A DNA stretch of 64,000 nt from Euglena gracilis (Eukaryota; Euglenida; Euglenophyceae; Euglenales), in NCBI GenBank assembly GCA_039621445.1, contig CP154956.1:33143437-33207436 (forward strand), written 5' to 3'. A program made the translations under genes and the position numbers. The notes beneath the pieces are model-generated. The model made no database searches. It was not told where the DNA came from and saw nothing but the letters and a program-made list of their open reading frames with translations. Positions 1-10,325 of the stretch are shown here, one piece after another. Positions within the stretch are counted from its first letter, which is position 1, and each line of letters begins with the position of its first letter.

Positions 1-924
1 AGGAAGGCATTTTGTCACCTACATCCCGCACAATCAATGACAATGATGATGAAGAGGGTTCATTACCCCCATGCAATAATAAAGGCGTTTCGCCCTTTGA
101 CAATGACAAATGAGTCAAATTGCCTTCTTCTTGCTTGGGGGGTCGGGAATTGGAACTTGTTTCATTCAAACCGTTCCAATCCCCGCAATCTTCATCACAA
201 TTGCTCAATGAACTCATCAACAAGTCATAATCAAATTTGGGGTTGGGGCTTGTGCTCTGCATCTTTTGAGATAGGTAATAAGGTAAAAACCCAAAAATTC
301 ACACAAATAAGCAGAGAAACAGGGACCAGAAAGGTTGTATCGGCGATTACCGAACAGAGCCTTCTGAGACCTGTATCCTTGCTTAAAGGTTGGCTAGGGG
401 CCAGGAACAGTACTTTCACCGTGTTTCACGGCTCAGTACGATCCTCACCACCAGTCAACCACAGAGTTTCTCTGTGTGGAACGTCTGTGTAGGATCGTTG
501 CCTAAATCTGCTACCAAGTGTATTACCTGGTAGCCTTTCTTTCTGTAGGATCTTTGACCTATTCTGCTACCAAGTGTACGTCCAAAGCTTTCCCTTTTCC
601 CCTTTTTGGAACTTTCTGTAAAAGCCTTTCGCTTTCGCCTTGATGCGCAGCCTACTTATGGTAGGGAAAAGTCTTTGGAGTAACGAAAAGTGGTTTTCCC
701 CTTTTCTTCCCAATTCCCCAAGAAGCAAAGCACAAAGCAAAGATTCAGAAGTTTCTTCTGAGATCAAAGTCGATTGTTCCGAGGGTTTTTCCCTCTGACA
801 AAACCAATGGTCAAGCTTTGAGATTGTGAGAGTAAAGAATACCACCTGTGGGGGAAGGAGAGAAAAGTGCTGACGTGTCCAGGGGCAGATCCCAGAAGGG
901 TCTGCCACGATCCTACCAGCTGTG
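1..924. other. No recognised gene; short direct repeat
   Basis: No exon or domain was recognised here. Two 35-bp direct copies lie at 488-522 and 544-578, both ending in CTGCTACCAAGTGTA and differing at about five positions. A 130-residue open frame on the minus strand at 567-959 has no recognisable motif and overlaps the outer part of the retrotransposon repeat, so it is not called. Confidence 0.5.
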
Positions 925-971
925 GTTTTCCACAGTGGTGCGACCGTCACGGAACCCACTCTGCAGATATC

Positions 972-2167
972 CTACAGAGCTGGGACGTGCCTGGTACACA
1001 CCGAGACCATTCGGGCTCCGCACTTCGAGATGGTGAGGTACTGTGCACCCCCCTTTGGGCCATAATTCTTTGAATTTTTGACACGAACACCCAGCCTCAA
1101 ATAATGAGCTTGGAAGGCCCCAAAATTTTTCCACTGACCCAGCTGCTGCACTTCTTCACTTGCAAACCAGCATTTTCCCACCATAAAGCCCCAGGCTTGT
1201 CAGCCTGGTTTCCGTGTGATTTTGCTCAATGGACGGAGAAGCAGTGCCTGGGCGCCTGGAATCGCACTCCGCCGAGGCAGACCGAGAGGGAAGGAAGGGA
1301 CATTGAGGGCAAAGCACAAGCACCAAGTGATGGCATGCCGTGTTTGCCGGCTTTTTGAAGGTGAATGTTTGGGAAGGTTAGGCTTTGCTGTGGGGTTTCC
1401 AGTGGGTGGTTTCCACCCCCCCCTCTTGCAGAATTTCTTTGGTAAGGGAATTCACTCTTTCTGAAGTCAAAGGTCTTTTACCATCCAAAGGCCATAACAA
1501 GTTATTTCTGTGCCCAACCGTGTGGGTTGTCCTTTCCACATACTCTTTCAATAAATGCCAGGGGCTTATGAGGGCGGTGTGTGGCAAATTCAAAATTTCC
1601 TCCCATCTTGGGAATTGCAACCCTTTCCTTTGCAATAAAATGAAATTTTTTTCTCCCACGAAAACTGATTTTTCGCTGTGTCCTGGCTAGATCAATCCCC
1701 CTGCGGAGGGCCAAAAGCCTCCAACAGATGATGAGTCTGTTTATGAGCTCTTTCAAAGATAGGTCTCAGAGGAGACTCGAATTCCTGAGGATGTTTCCTA
1801 AGAAATCAGCGGGGTCCCAAAAATGGGCATACTTGCAGACGTTGGAATTCCATTTCCTTTTCAAAGGAGCCAAAAGAGGGGAAAACCTCAGTGAACCAAA
1901 CCCTGTGAGTAATAAGGCTGCTGCATATGCATTTCGTGCAGTTTTGAGGCTGTGTACATCAAGATCAAGGATGGCCTCAGCCATCCTGTGGACTGTGCAG
2001 TCCTGCAGGGAAACCCCTTTGTGCAACAATTGGCCCACCAATGTCCTGAAGTCTGAGTCATATCTTTTGACATTTCCCAGATTTTTTATGTAAGTGTCGA
2101 TACTGGACATCGAAACTTTCTGGGATTGTAATATTTGCCTGACACAATCAAGCAGGCCAAATTCCAC
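972..2167 (-). CDS. DIRS tyrosine recombinase, in pieces
   Basis: The C-terminal enzyme of the element would cut and rejoin the circular DNA copy at integration. Pieces in order are as follows. At 2167-1766 lies an N-terminal core-binding-like region (SIDTYIKNLGNVKRYDSDF; SLKTARNAYAAALLL). At 1756-1502 lies LIICWRLLALRRGIDLA, where the box I arginine is expected. At 1659-1378 lie PLTSERVNSLTKEIL and then GVETTHWKPHSKA, near the expected HxxR box. At 1184-1060 lies a final block ASEEVQQLGQWKNF with AHYLRL, which supplies the G-W and a candidate catalytic tyrosine. The pieces use several frames and about 190 bp between the last two do not align. This copy is either intron-containing or inactive. 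Confidence 0.65.
1003..1043 (+). repeat. Left inverted terminal repeat of DIRS element
   Basis: This 41-bp segment starts GAGACCATTCGG and contains CACTTCGAGATGGTGAGG. It matches the complement of 7079-7119 with about two differences. Outward similarity (TGCGAC, CGTCACG, CTCTGC blocks) continues for about 75 bp. DIRS elements carry inverted terminal repeats, unlike LTR retrotransposons. Confidence 0.8.
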
Positions 2168-2480
2168 CTTGGGGGGGCATCTCCTCCCCCCAGCAGTTGG
2201 TGAACAGACCCCACTGGGGGGGTACCAGTAAAACTTTGCTGCCTGGTTGCCTGATTGACATTAATTGGCGCCACCATGATGTCGAAGCCCAGTGGGGTAC
2301 GATCAACAGACAAGTCAGGTCTGGGTTTACCATTAATCTCTGAACCCACTGAGGAATCATGCTCCAGGGGGGGTTTGCATAAACTGGTGGGAGGTCCCTC
2401 AAGTCTGCCCTTAAGGCATCCACCAGCAAAGCCCCTTGGTGGGGGTAACGACGAACAACTTTGGGAATTTTTTGCTGCTG
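2148..2480 (-). CDS. DIRS methyltransferase-like block
   Basis: It follows RNase H in a different frame. It contains HQGALLVDALRADLRDLPPV, YANPPWSMIPQWVQRL and LLIVPHWASTSWWRQL. The NPPW core resembles the (D/N)PP(Y/W) catalytic motif of Dam-type N6-adenine methyltransferases. A Dam-like domain at this place is known in DIRS and PAT elements but not in Ngaro. Its activity in these elements is unproven. Confidence 0.6.
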   Translation of the reverse strand, partial: QQQKIPKVVRRYPHQGALLVDALRADLRDLPPVYANPPWSMIPQWVQRLMVNPDLTCLLIVPHWASTSWWRQLMSIRQPGSKVLLVPPQWGLFTNCWGEEMPPQGGIWPA

Positions 2481-3256
2481 GGTGTGCAAAACATGTCCAC
2501 CTCTGGGGTAATGTCCTTCCTGAAAAATTTCAGAATTAGGTGAAAGATGTTTGGGTTTAGGGTATAATCCCCTGGGTCCTTTTGCTCCCTGGTCAGGGAG
2601 TCTGCCAATTGCTCCTTTGTGGGAACCCAAACCACTTGCAAATTGATTTGCTTTTCTTGGCAATGATACAGCAGGGGTGTTAAGATAGATTTGAGGTAGG
2701 GCTTTTTCCCTCCCCACTTTGTTAAAAAACTCACAGCCACCTGGCTGTCGACATGAAGCACAATTGTTTGCTTTTGCTTGGCCAGTGCTTTTACAGTTTC
2801 CACTGCAGCCTGCAACTCTTTTTGTTTGATATGAAGGACATGCAGGTCCCTCCAAAAATCCTGCACCTTTTGGCCTGAATCTTTGTCCAGCCCCCCCCCC
2901 CATTGCCAGGTGCTGCTGTCTGAGAAGAGTTCCTGAGAGGCCTGTGATTGAAATGCCCTGCGAACCCCTGGCTGTAAAAATGTTTTTAACTCCACAATCT
3001 GATCTTTGACCCCCTGGGGAATGGTCAGGGTGTGGTCCCAACCCCACTTGGTGTGTAAATCCACCATTTTGCAATAATGATCCGTCAGAATTCTGAGAAA
3101 TGGCATGGAGACTAAATAGCTTCTGAACTGCCCCACAATAGAACTGAGTTTTCTGCAGCTCATTTTTTGTGCAGTGAGCACTTTGCCTAGCTCCTTTCTT
3201 AAGGATTTAATTTTTCCTGAGGAATTTCCAGTTGGCCCTTTCTCAAATTGATCCAC
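2411..3256 (-). CDS. DIRS RNase H domain
   Basis: This frame covers the RT connection and RNase H. The four acidic positions are visible: LFSDSSTWQWGGG, KELQAAVETV, IVLHVDSQVAVSFL and QLADSLTRE. The block after it (TPEVDMFCTPSSKKFP) resembles the VDLFAT region that follows RNase H in DIRS elements. RNase H would remove the RNA strand during reverse transcription. The C-run at 2890-2899 is read in frame. Frame changes separate it from RT upstream (near 3230) and the methyltransferase-like block downstream (near 2450). Confidence 0.8.
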   Translation of the reverse strand: MDQFEKGPTGNSSGKIKSLRKELGKVLTAQKMSCRKLSSIVGQFRSYLVSMPFLRILTDHYCKMVDLHTKWGWDHTLTIPQGVKDQIVELKTFLQPGVRRAFQSQASQELFSDSSTWQWGGGLDKDSGQKVQDFWRDLHVLHIKQKELQAAVETVKALAKQKQTIVLHVDSQVAVSFLTKWGGKKPYLKSILTPLLYHCQEKQINLQVVWVPTKEQLADSLTREQKDPGDYTLNPNIFHLILKFFRKDITPEVDMFCTPSSKKFPKLFVVTPTKGLCWWMP

Positions 3257-4085
3257 TGGCCCAAATGCTTTATTTCCTTTGTGGGTTCCAAACAGGACTT
3301 GGTAAGGTTTAATCTGAAACCTGCCAGTAAAAGATCCTGTTTTATTTCTGGCAAATGCTGGCTGCTGTCTTTTTGCTGGGGGCTAAAAGCAAAATGTCGT
3401 CGAGGTAGATAAAAACTACCTTTCCCTCCTTTCTCCATTTCCTTTCCCAGACTCTCATGAGAGTCATAAATTTTTGTGGCAGGCTGCTTATACCAAAGCA
3501 TGCAGCCAAGTTCCCCCCCCCCACCTGCATGCAAACATGTTTCTCCAGGCTACTGTGCAGTTTTAAGTGGAAATAAGCGTCTTTCAGATCTATTTTTCCG
3601 CAGAAACAACCTTTCTTTAAGTATGGGAAGATGCTTCCCATGTGTTCCAGCCTGAACTTCTGGGGGGTGAAATGTAGATTTAACTGTCGACAATCTGAAA
3701 TTAGCCTTTCCTTGGTTTTTTCCCCTTCTTTTTTTGGAAATGATGAAATAAGGGCAAATTGTTTTGCCTCCTCTGGGGGGATCTGCCTGGTTGCCCCTGC
3801 ACATTCGTATTCTCTCAGAATTTTCTGGGCCGTCAATATTTCTTGGGGGGTTTTGAAGCGAACTTTTAAGAACATCTGAGGGGGGAGGGGAAGATCTGCA
3901 ATAACCCCCTCCCTTATCAGGTTTAATACCTCTCTGCTGGCACCTGCCTTCACCCAATGGGGCAGGCTGGCGTGCAGGGCCTTGTAAGGGGGCACCCCTG
4001 GGTTTAATGTGTCTGGGGATTCCACAGGCGCCATCACAGGGGTCCTTCCCCTTGGTTGCCCCATCACTGGGGCTGCAGCTGCCAT
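3199..4085 (-). CDS. DIRS reverse transcriptase
   Basis: The palm motifs are clear. ERLISDCRQLN precedes FPYLKKGCFCGKIDLKDAYF (motif A), then ACFGISSLPQKFMTLM (motif B) and VFIYLDDILLLA with the YLDD centre (motif C). The frame 4085-3342 changes near 3370 into a second frame that continues with IKHLGQWINL (thumb) to 3199. The N-terminal part before motif 1 is Pro-rich. Catalytic residues are intact, but the two frame changes before the end of RNase H mean one uninterrupted protein cannot be read from this copy. Confidence 0.85.
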
Positions 4086-4284
4086 AGGGCCTTACAAGGA
4101 CAGGCTTTCCCCCTGATTTTGAATGATGGGGGAAGGTCTGTGTCTGCAGTGGGGGGGTACATATAAAGCTGGAGTGTCTGGGCTGATTATCTTCTGGGGG
4201 GCCCTGTTGCAGCCAATCTTGGGCCCTCCCCCCCAAGGGCTGATGTGGTGATCTTGAATCATATATTGGCCCCGATTGGCCTTC

Positions 4285-4555
4285 TGTGTATTGAGACCAT
4301 TAGGTCTCAATGAGTGGAAACTTCAAAATCCCTGTGACGGAAACTTTTCACTGAAATCCTGGTATTTTTCATAGTATTTGATACACAGCACCAATACAAA
4401 TGCTTGTGGCTTTCTGAGTCATTGTGTTCAGGCTGGTTGCGGCCTGTGTGAAGTTGTGTGATTTCCCCCCTTGAATTAGGAGGCTTCACTCCTAATTTGC
4501 AACTCTGAACTTGAAATTTGGTTTTTCTGGCTGCAGGGCACCGGGCTGCCCACAC
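4285..4555. repeat. 271-bp direct repeat, copy 1
   Basis: It is almost identical to 5497-5766, with one C fewer in the second copy. It encodes the tail of the gag-like frame (WAARCPAARKTKFQVQSCKL on the minus strand) followed by sequence leading toward RT. A 1.2-kb tandem duplication, or recombination between two element copies, would explain it. Confidence 0.85.
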
Positions 4556-5496
4556 TCCCCTCCCAGCCCGAACCCCAGGGGTTCGAGCGATAAAAATCAG
4601 GCGCGGCCCGGCTATAACTTTAGCCCTGTCTTTGCATTTGTGGGGGGGGGGGCTGTGTGTCCAACAGGGTTCGAAGTGCTACCCCCCTCCGGGCGCAGGG
4701 GACAGCTCTTCTGCAGCTGTTGGGGCAGATGAGCAGAAGGGGGGGCATTGGGACCCCCTTGGGTCACACTGGCAGGGGTTTCCCGACAGGGTAATCCAAA
4801 GATGCCTCATTGGGCTTCCTTGTCAAGGTTGCCTACCCTCCTCGACAAGGTAGCCCTGAGGTGGGCCCAATCCCCTGCAGGGATATAAAGTGGGAACTTA
4901 GGGCTCACAATCTTGTTAAATGTCTTCTCTTTTTTTTTCTTGGACAAGACGGCTCACCAATGCAGCAAACACAGAATTCTCCAAGAGGAAAACTTCAACA
5001 ACAATGTGACAATTTCAACCCCATCTGCACCAAATTCCTGTCTTGTAAAGTCGGCTTGCCAAAATTGAGACAAACACAGAATGTGCAAGAACAAGAACTG
5101 CAGCACAGTTGACATGTGTCCAGTAAATCCGCACCTTGTGGTGAATTGGGGTGGCTGGCAGCCAGGTGGACCTCGACCTGGCGCAAAGGTAGGCCTCTTG
5201 TTAGGCTGCTGCAGCCACTGCAAACCAAATTCTGAGCCACGTTTGAAACTAGATTGATGATGCCAGCAGTAAATCCTTGAATTCCTCCTTCAGATCCTGA
5301 ACTCTTCAGCAATGGTAACACACTTTCTTCCCACAGACTGACTCCAGATCGAAACTTTTTCACAGATCTAATCCCAAAACGTCCATTTGAAGTTCAATGC
5401 TTCAAATCCCATCTGCCGTATCACCTTCCAAGTGTCTTTCTTCACAGCCAACCATCTGACAAATGGCCTCCAAGCCACAACAACAAATGAACACAA
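4556..5496. other. Spacer between the two direct repeats
   Basis: No domain was recognised. It contains the GC-rich start AGCCCGAACCCCAGGGGTTCG and two fragments of AACAACAATG-type sequence. It is present once, so it is either an insertion or the unique part of a duplicated 1.2-kb unit. Confidence 0.4.
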
Positions 5497-5766
5497 TGTG
5501 TATTGAGACCATTAGGTCTCAATGAGTGGAAACTTCAAAATCCCTGTGACGGAAACTTTTCACTGAAATCCTGGTATTTTTCATAGTATTTGATACACAG
5601 CACCAATACAAATGCTTGTGGCTTTCTGAGTCATTGTGTTCAGGCTGGTTGCGGCCTGTGTGAAGTTGTGTGATTTCCCCCTTGAATTAGGAGGCTTCAC
5701 TCCTAATTTGCAACTCTGAACTTGAAATTTGGTTTTTCTGGCTGCAGGGCACCGGGCTGCCCACAC
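5497..5766. repeat. 271-bp direct repeat, copy 2
   Basis: It matches 4285-4555, starting TGTGTATTGAGACCATTAGG and ending GGGCTGCCCACAC. This copy is continuous with the gag-like ORF upstream. Confidence 0.85.
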
Positions 5767-6859
5767 CTGATTTTGATTGAAATGGCCAACACTGGCCTTG
5801 AGGTCTTGATTCCTCCACTGGCCTCCACTGGCTTCTTGATTTTGAATACAATGGCCTCCATTGGCCTTCTGTCCCTGAAGTGGGGGCTGCTTGCTGCATT
5901 GATTGACAGCTCCTGAGGGGTTTATGTTTGAGAGAGCTGTGGGGTAAGTTGGACATGCCTTTCCCCTGGGGCAAGTTTGCAGCATTTGCTTCTGGCTTCC
6001 ATAGCCTTGCAGCTGGGCTCCATGCCCTTGATGATGGCTGCCATAGCCTTGCAGCTGGGCTCCATGCCCTTGATGATGGCTGCCATAGCCTTGTTGAAAA
6101 GGGTCGCCCTGCCCTTGATGCAGTCCATTTCCCCTTGGAATGTTCCCCCTGGGTGGGGGGTGGCGATGTGAAAACAGGGGGGTAGTCTTCCAGACCTGTC
6201 TGCCCATTTCTGTCCCTCTGGGCTGTGGGCTGCTGGTGTCTTTGTCTCCTCGACTTCCTGGCCGCCAATGTCCAGGGACACCTCGGGCTCCGCACTTTGC
6301 CCTTGTGAGGCCATGCCTTGCTCGCCGGAGTTGGCTGACGATGCTGCTCCGACTGGGCGACGTGACTTCTTGCCCCTTGGGGGGGTCCCCCCCTCTCCCC
6401 CCCCCTGGCCCCCACTCTCTGACCGAGGGCTTTTGAACACAAAATTTCTTTTACGGGTGGCAGGGTCGGGCTCACAAGGTCTTTGTGCTTCGCCCTCGGT
6501 GTCCCTTCCTCCCTTGTCGGTTTTCCTCGAGGGAGTACGAGTCCATGGCCGTCGTCGAACTGATGGAATTGAAATTTTTCCGGGAAATTGGAAGGTGGGG
6601 GGGTTGCGACGGCCACGGACTGGTGCTCCGCTCCTGCTCCATCATCTTCTCCAGGGCCTGCTGCTCTTCCACTTTTCTCCACTTCAGGTTTCTTCCTTGA
6701 AACTCCTTTTAATGCTGCTTGACAGCTTGGTTCCATGTTGGTTGCTCCGGCGCCTGCTGGAACTCCATCTTCCCCAGCTTCTGCTGCCTTCGCAGGGGTT
6801 CTTTCTTGCTTTGCTGGACCGCTGGACGCCAGGTATGTGGCATCTTTCATGGAAGTCAA
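5687..6859 (-). CDS. Gag-like ORF of DIRS element
   Basis: A 390-codon open frame at the 5' side of the retrotransposon, in the place of ORF1. It is Pro-, Gln-, Arg- and Ala-rich with no clear zinc knuckle. A 60-bp tandem duplication at about 5990-6090 encodes a repeated RLWQPSSRAWSPAA unit; in an overlapping frame the same DNA reads QGYGSHHQGHGAQL repeats. Both frames are open there, so the true one is uncertain. By position it would coat element RNA. An upstream segment (LRPQEERISAQRVQKRS, 6881-7072) may belong to it. Confidence 0.55.
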   Translation of the reverse strand: MTSMKDATYLASSGPAKQERTPAKAAEAGEDGVPAGAGATNMEPSCQAALKGVSRKKPEVEKSGRAAGPGEDDGAGAEHQSVAVATPPPSNFPEKFQFHQFDDGHGLVLPRGKPTREEGTPRAKHKDLVSPTLPPVKEILCSKALGQRVGARGGERGGPPQGARSHVAQSEQHRQPTPASKAWPHKGKVRSPRCPWTLAARKSRRQRHQQPTAQRDRNGQTGLEDYPPVFTSPPPTQGEHSKGKWTASRAGRPFSTRLWQPSSRAWSPAARLWQPSSRAWSPAARLWKPEANAANLPQGKGMSNLPHSSLKHKPLRSCQSMQQAAPTSGTEGQWRPLYSKSRSQWRPVEESRPQGQCWPFQSKSGVGSPVPCSQKNQISSSELQIRSEAS

Positions 6860-7078
6860 AATTTTCTTCCTCCGCTTTCCTTATCGTTTGAATTGCTCTT
6901 CCTCCTCTGTATTGATTGGTCGCTGTGGCGAACGTTTTTGAACTCGTTGAGCTGAAATTCTTTCTTCTTGTGGTCGAAGGGCAGAATCAGGATTCAGCCA
7001 ACTCCGGCAACAAAAAGCAGTAAGAAGCACCCCCCGCGCACGCACAAACACACCGAACAGAACAGCCGGCAAGGACAG

Positions 7079-7119
7079 CAGGACCTCACCATCTCGAAGT
7101 GCGGAGGCCGAATGGTCTC
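7079..7119 (-). repeat. Right inverted terminal repeat of DIRS element
   Basis: This is the complement of the left repeat at 1003-1043. It lies upstream of the gag-like frame, at the 5' end of the minus-strand element. A partial echo (CTCGGGCTCCGCACTT) at 6279-6294 could be an internal complementary region like that of DIRS-1, but it is short. Confidence 0.75.
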
Positions 7120-7200
7120 AAGCTGTCTCTGGCTTCTGAGCTCTTGGCGGCAAAAATACCGCAGATTCTTGCGCGTGACGGCCAGTCGCAGGTAAGCAGG

Positions 7201-8515
7201 GGTTTGTGCTGTGCAAACTCCGACGTCCCCACCAGCTTTTTTTTAGACTGCCCAACACTTTCCACATCAGGCACGGAGTGCTCATAGTGCTTCTTATTTA
7301 AGACTGATGATTTTTTGCTCCCCCCCATAAAAAAAAGAAGAAGTCCTTTAGCCCACTTCTGGTAAAAAAAAAATCCATTTTTCAGTCCATTTTAAATTTA
7401 AATTTCCCACTCCCCAGAGCTGGGATAACATCCAAGAGATTTTGAGGTGTCTTTCCTTCATAAATGTGGCCAACGAAGGGGAAAAAAGTGCCGTTGACAC
7501 GTTCCTGAAAAATGCCGTTGACACGGGGGGTGACAACGACACACTGTGTCAACGACCAGGGGGTGGAGGAAAGTGATTTTATATCCCATCACCCCACCAC
7601 CCCACCCACAGGGTTTCGGGGGTCCGTGAACCCCATGGAGCCGGAAAAAAAGCTGCTTGCTGGCTGGACCCCCCCTTGTGTTGATGCGGCCTCCTTGTTG
7701 CTTTGCTTCTTTGGATTGGAGGATCCTTTGTTTTTGGAATCGTTGCAGGAACCTACACAAATCCGCATAAGCTGGTCAAGGTCACCGGACGGTTATACAA
7801 AAAAAAGACATTGGCACAGGGGTCAAAAGGAGGCAAAACAAACGACAAATTCCGATGAGGGCACACGCCAACAAGGTTTGGCAAGGGCAGGCTTCGGCAG
7901 GGTTGCATTCCCTCCTGCCGGGCCCGGTCAGAAAGAGGGAGGCTCCGGCAACCCATCTAAAACATTTTCATATCACCTGAATATTGCTCAATCTTGTCAT
8001 GTTTTCAATCATCTTTTGCGAACTCACTCAAACTTCACCAAATGCATCTCCAAATGGATGCATATCTTTGGCAATCAATGAAAGCCAATCTTCATCAACA
8101 AGAGGAGTGCTATTTGGGCATGCTATACAATGGGATACGAATACAATAGGAAAGCTAACAAGAGGAGTGCTATTCACTCAATGCAACTATCGGTCTAAAA
8201 TGCAAATGAGGAACATCAATCCGAGCTGTCGCACGTTTGCATGACACCCATTTTTTATACTTCGGCTCTTGTCAATTCTTTAACAGCAGCCCCACTGCGG
8301 ACAAAATATTCAGTGACATTCAATGATGTCTGCTGGCCGAGAGGTATCAAAGAAAAATAAAAAATAAACTTGCCACGGCAAAGATACCTCAAGCAGATCG
8401 GGCGCCTCTGGCGGGGTGGTGGGAAGGAAGGGGATGCGCAAGCGGTCAGCGGTCAGCCGTGGGGTGTGCACGAAGCGCTACACAACACCGAACGAGGTTT
8501 CTCACATTGCCACAT
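7201..8515. other. No recognised gene
   Basis: Long frames cross 7512-8081 but show no family motif. A direct repeat of AACAAGAGGAGTGCTATT occurs at about 8098 and 8158. The stretch around 7493-7525 repeats GCCGTTGACACG twice. I see no promoter or terminator that can be supported. Confidence 0.4.
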
Positions 8516-8654
8516 TCAGTAGCCTTGCCTGCCCTCCGGGCTCGCAAAATAGCACTTGTCGCAGGCGCGCTGCCCCTTCGTGCCGTCTGGGAGGGTGACC
8601 CTGCGGCTGGTACACGCGTTGCAGAAGACCAGCCCACAGACCCGGCAGTGGTGC
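8516..8654 (-). CDS. Exon with C-terminal part of a FYVE zinc finger
   Basis: The frame reads HHCRVCGLVFCNACTSRR, then LPDGTKGQRACDKCYF, and stops at 8516-8518. It holds the (R)HHCRxCG signature and the C-terminal CxxC of a FYVE domain, which binds phosphatidylinositol 3-phosphate on endosomes. A good 3' splice site on the minus strand (pyrimidine tract, CTCTCAG at 8655) precedes the first His codon, so the WxxD and first CxxC half should be in an upstream exon. That exon was not found; a segment SPEWVPDN at about 19.06 kb resembles a FYVE start, but no splice link could be shown. The opposite strand also has an open frame, but no motif. Confidence 0.65.
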
Positions 8655-8965
8655 CTGAGAGGCGGACACAATGCAGACAACCACAGACTTGTTCCACATT
8701 GCACAAAAGGCAGCAGTGTCAGTGGAGAGTGGAGGTGCAAGTGTCAGAGGAAGGTAAGCCTTTCCAGCCATGCAGCCCTTGACAGCTCTTGATTTTTGAC
8801 CCCAGTTTGGCCCTTGGCTGTCCCTTTGGCTGAAACCAGGTTTTGTGTAATGCTGAGCTCTTTATGTGTCTGATGGTGCCATGCTGCAGCAGATGTTTGA
8901 GACTTGTGGCAGCCAGGGCGGTCTGGCCCAGCTCGGTGGCCCGGCCCGGCTGGCGGTCCGGATAT

Positions 8966-9203
8966 ATAAGAGCTCAGCGACCCCCCCGAATAGAAGCACG
9001 GGTGCGCTTATAGTGGGAGGTGCGCTTCTATTTGGACCCGACCTGTGCAATTCTTGTTGATTGTCTTCAGAACTCCCAAGAACATGGGGGTGCATTTGTA
9101 GCAGACCGCCGCCTTTGGCGGTGGGGGGTGTGCTTTTGTTGGGACCCTGCGCTTGTAGCGGCCTCGCGCTTCTATCAGGGGGGGAGGGTCGCTGAGCTCT
9201 TAT
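8966..9203. mobile_element. 238-bp inverted-repeat element
   Basis: The ends are ATAAGAGCTCAGCGACCC and its complement, followed inside by GAATAGAAGC and GCTTCTAT. The interior has GTGCGCTT repeats and a GCCGCCTTTGGCGG hairpin. There is no coding capacity. It looks like a non-autonomous (MITE-like) element; a target duplication is not clear. Confidence 0.65.
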
Positions 9204-9664
9204 CCCTTTATGGGTAAGAGCGAAGCTTACCACTGGGGAAAAGGGCGGGGGGGTCGAACCCCCCCCCCCCCGGGTTGGGGCCACCTGGGGAACTGGCGGA
9301 TTATCACCATGATCCCGGCTCTATTCCCGGAATTATTTTTCTGAGCGACTGGATTTATAGTTTCCGAAATACCTTCGTTTGACCCCAACTCCCCGCCCGA
9401 GTTATTCAGCCGCGAAGGGGTCCAAACTGAGCAGGATCCACCCGCCCTCCCCCCAGTTTCGACTCTGCCATTTCGCCGGGGTGAGATTTTCGGTCGAAAA
9501 ATCAATTAATACAAAAAATCGAAAAATACATTATTTCCGGAAGTGTCTCACTGACCAAATGTACCCCTAGAGCCCTCTGTCGCCCCCTGTTCGCCGTCCA
9601 CCGACACGCCTGGCCCATGTCCCGGCGCACTTTTGCGGCAAAGCGGCCATTTCGAGTGTTTTTT

Positions 9665-9954
9665 TGGGCCGTTTTTGGGGGGGGGGAATCGATTTTTCCA
9701 AAATATCTCGAGAATAAAGCAAAATCAAAGAAATGTCCAGAGAGGAAAAATGATGCCCTTGGGATGCCCTATCCAACCATGGTTTGCTTTTCCCCCAACT
9801 CTTTGTGTAGCCCAAATTACAAGCATTTTTCGGCCAATTTTGGCCCATTTCTGGGGTCATTTTGGGCTGTTTTTGGGGTCAAAAAATCGATGTTTCCAAA
9901 TATCTCGAAAATGAAGCAAAATTAAAGGAAATGTCCAGAGACATAAAGTGATGG
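9665..9954. repeat. Two diverged tandem units of about 200 bp
   Basis: Units at 9665-9755 and 9863-9954 share a GTTTTTGGGG start, ATCGAT, TTTCCAAA, TATCTCG, AAGCAAAAT and AAATGTCCAGAGA in order. Related sequence (a GGCCGTTTTT-like tract and GAAATATC) is at 11130-11300 and 14140-14290. No gene is seen. Confidence 0.6.
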
Positions 9955-10325
9955 CTGTTCTCGCCCCCTGCCATGAGAGGCATTTACATTGACCACAACT
10001 TCAGTGCTCATCTGCTGTTGTCTACCCCCGGGGTCTGTTATGGCTTCGCCAGAGGTTCTTTCGGAGACATTTGTTTTAATGTAGTAAAGAGGTTGGATGA
10101 TGTCTTATGTTGATGAGGTTGATGCCAATCTTGAAGGTGCCAACCTGCTGTGACATCAAGTGTAGGAAGCGGAGAACCGTTTCCCAAAAAAAAAAGTTTG
10201 ACAGGAGGCGGAACCCCGCTTCCTCCGATGCCAAACTCAAAAATCATGAGCACTTTTAGCTATTTCCAAAAGTTCAGAGGAAGCGTTTTTTCGTCCCCCC
10301 CCCCAGTATGCAATTCGTTTGCAAG

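Larger units (their letters stand above)
925..7200 (-). mobile_element. DIRS-like tyrosine-recombinase retrotransposon
   Basis: The element is about 6.2 kb and reads on the minus strand in the order gag-like ORF, reverse transcriptase, RNase H, methyltransferase-like block, tyrosine recombinase. That order is typical of the DIRS group. No integrase or aspartic protease is seen. It is bounded by inverted terminal repeats whose best-conserved 41 bp are 1003-1043 and 7079-7119. Weaker inverted similarity continues outward to about 925 and 7198. Several frame changes, some at C-runs, and a 271-bp internal direct repeat suggest a decayed copy or sequence errors. The outer limits are estimates. Confidence 0.85.

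Noticed and set aside
567-959. 130-codon minus-strand ORF
   Set aside because: No motif, no splice context, and it overlaps the outer terminal repeat of the retrotransposon.
7512-8081. 189-codon plus-strand ORF
   Set aside because: No domain, no splice support, and a composition typical of the surrounding non-coding DNA.
9062-9115. Minus-strand CYKCTPMF as the missing first half of the FYVE domain
   Set aside because: It lies in a repeat element, lacks the WxxD motif and the basic residues, and has no splice site in the needed phase.
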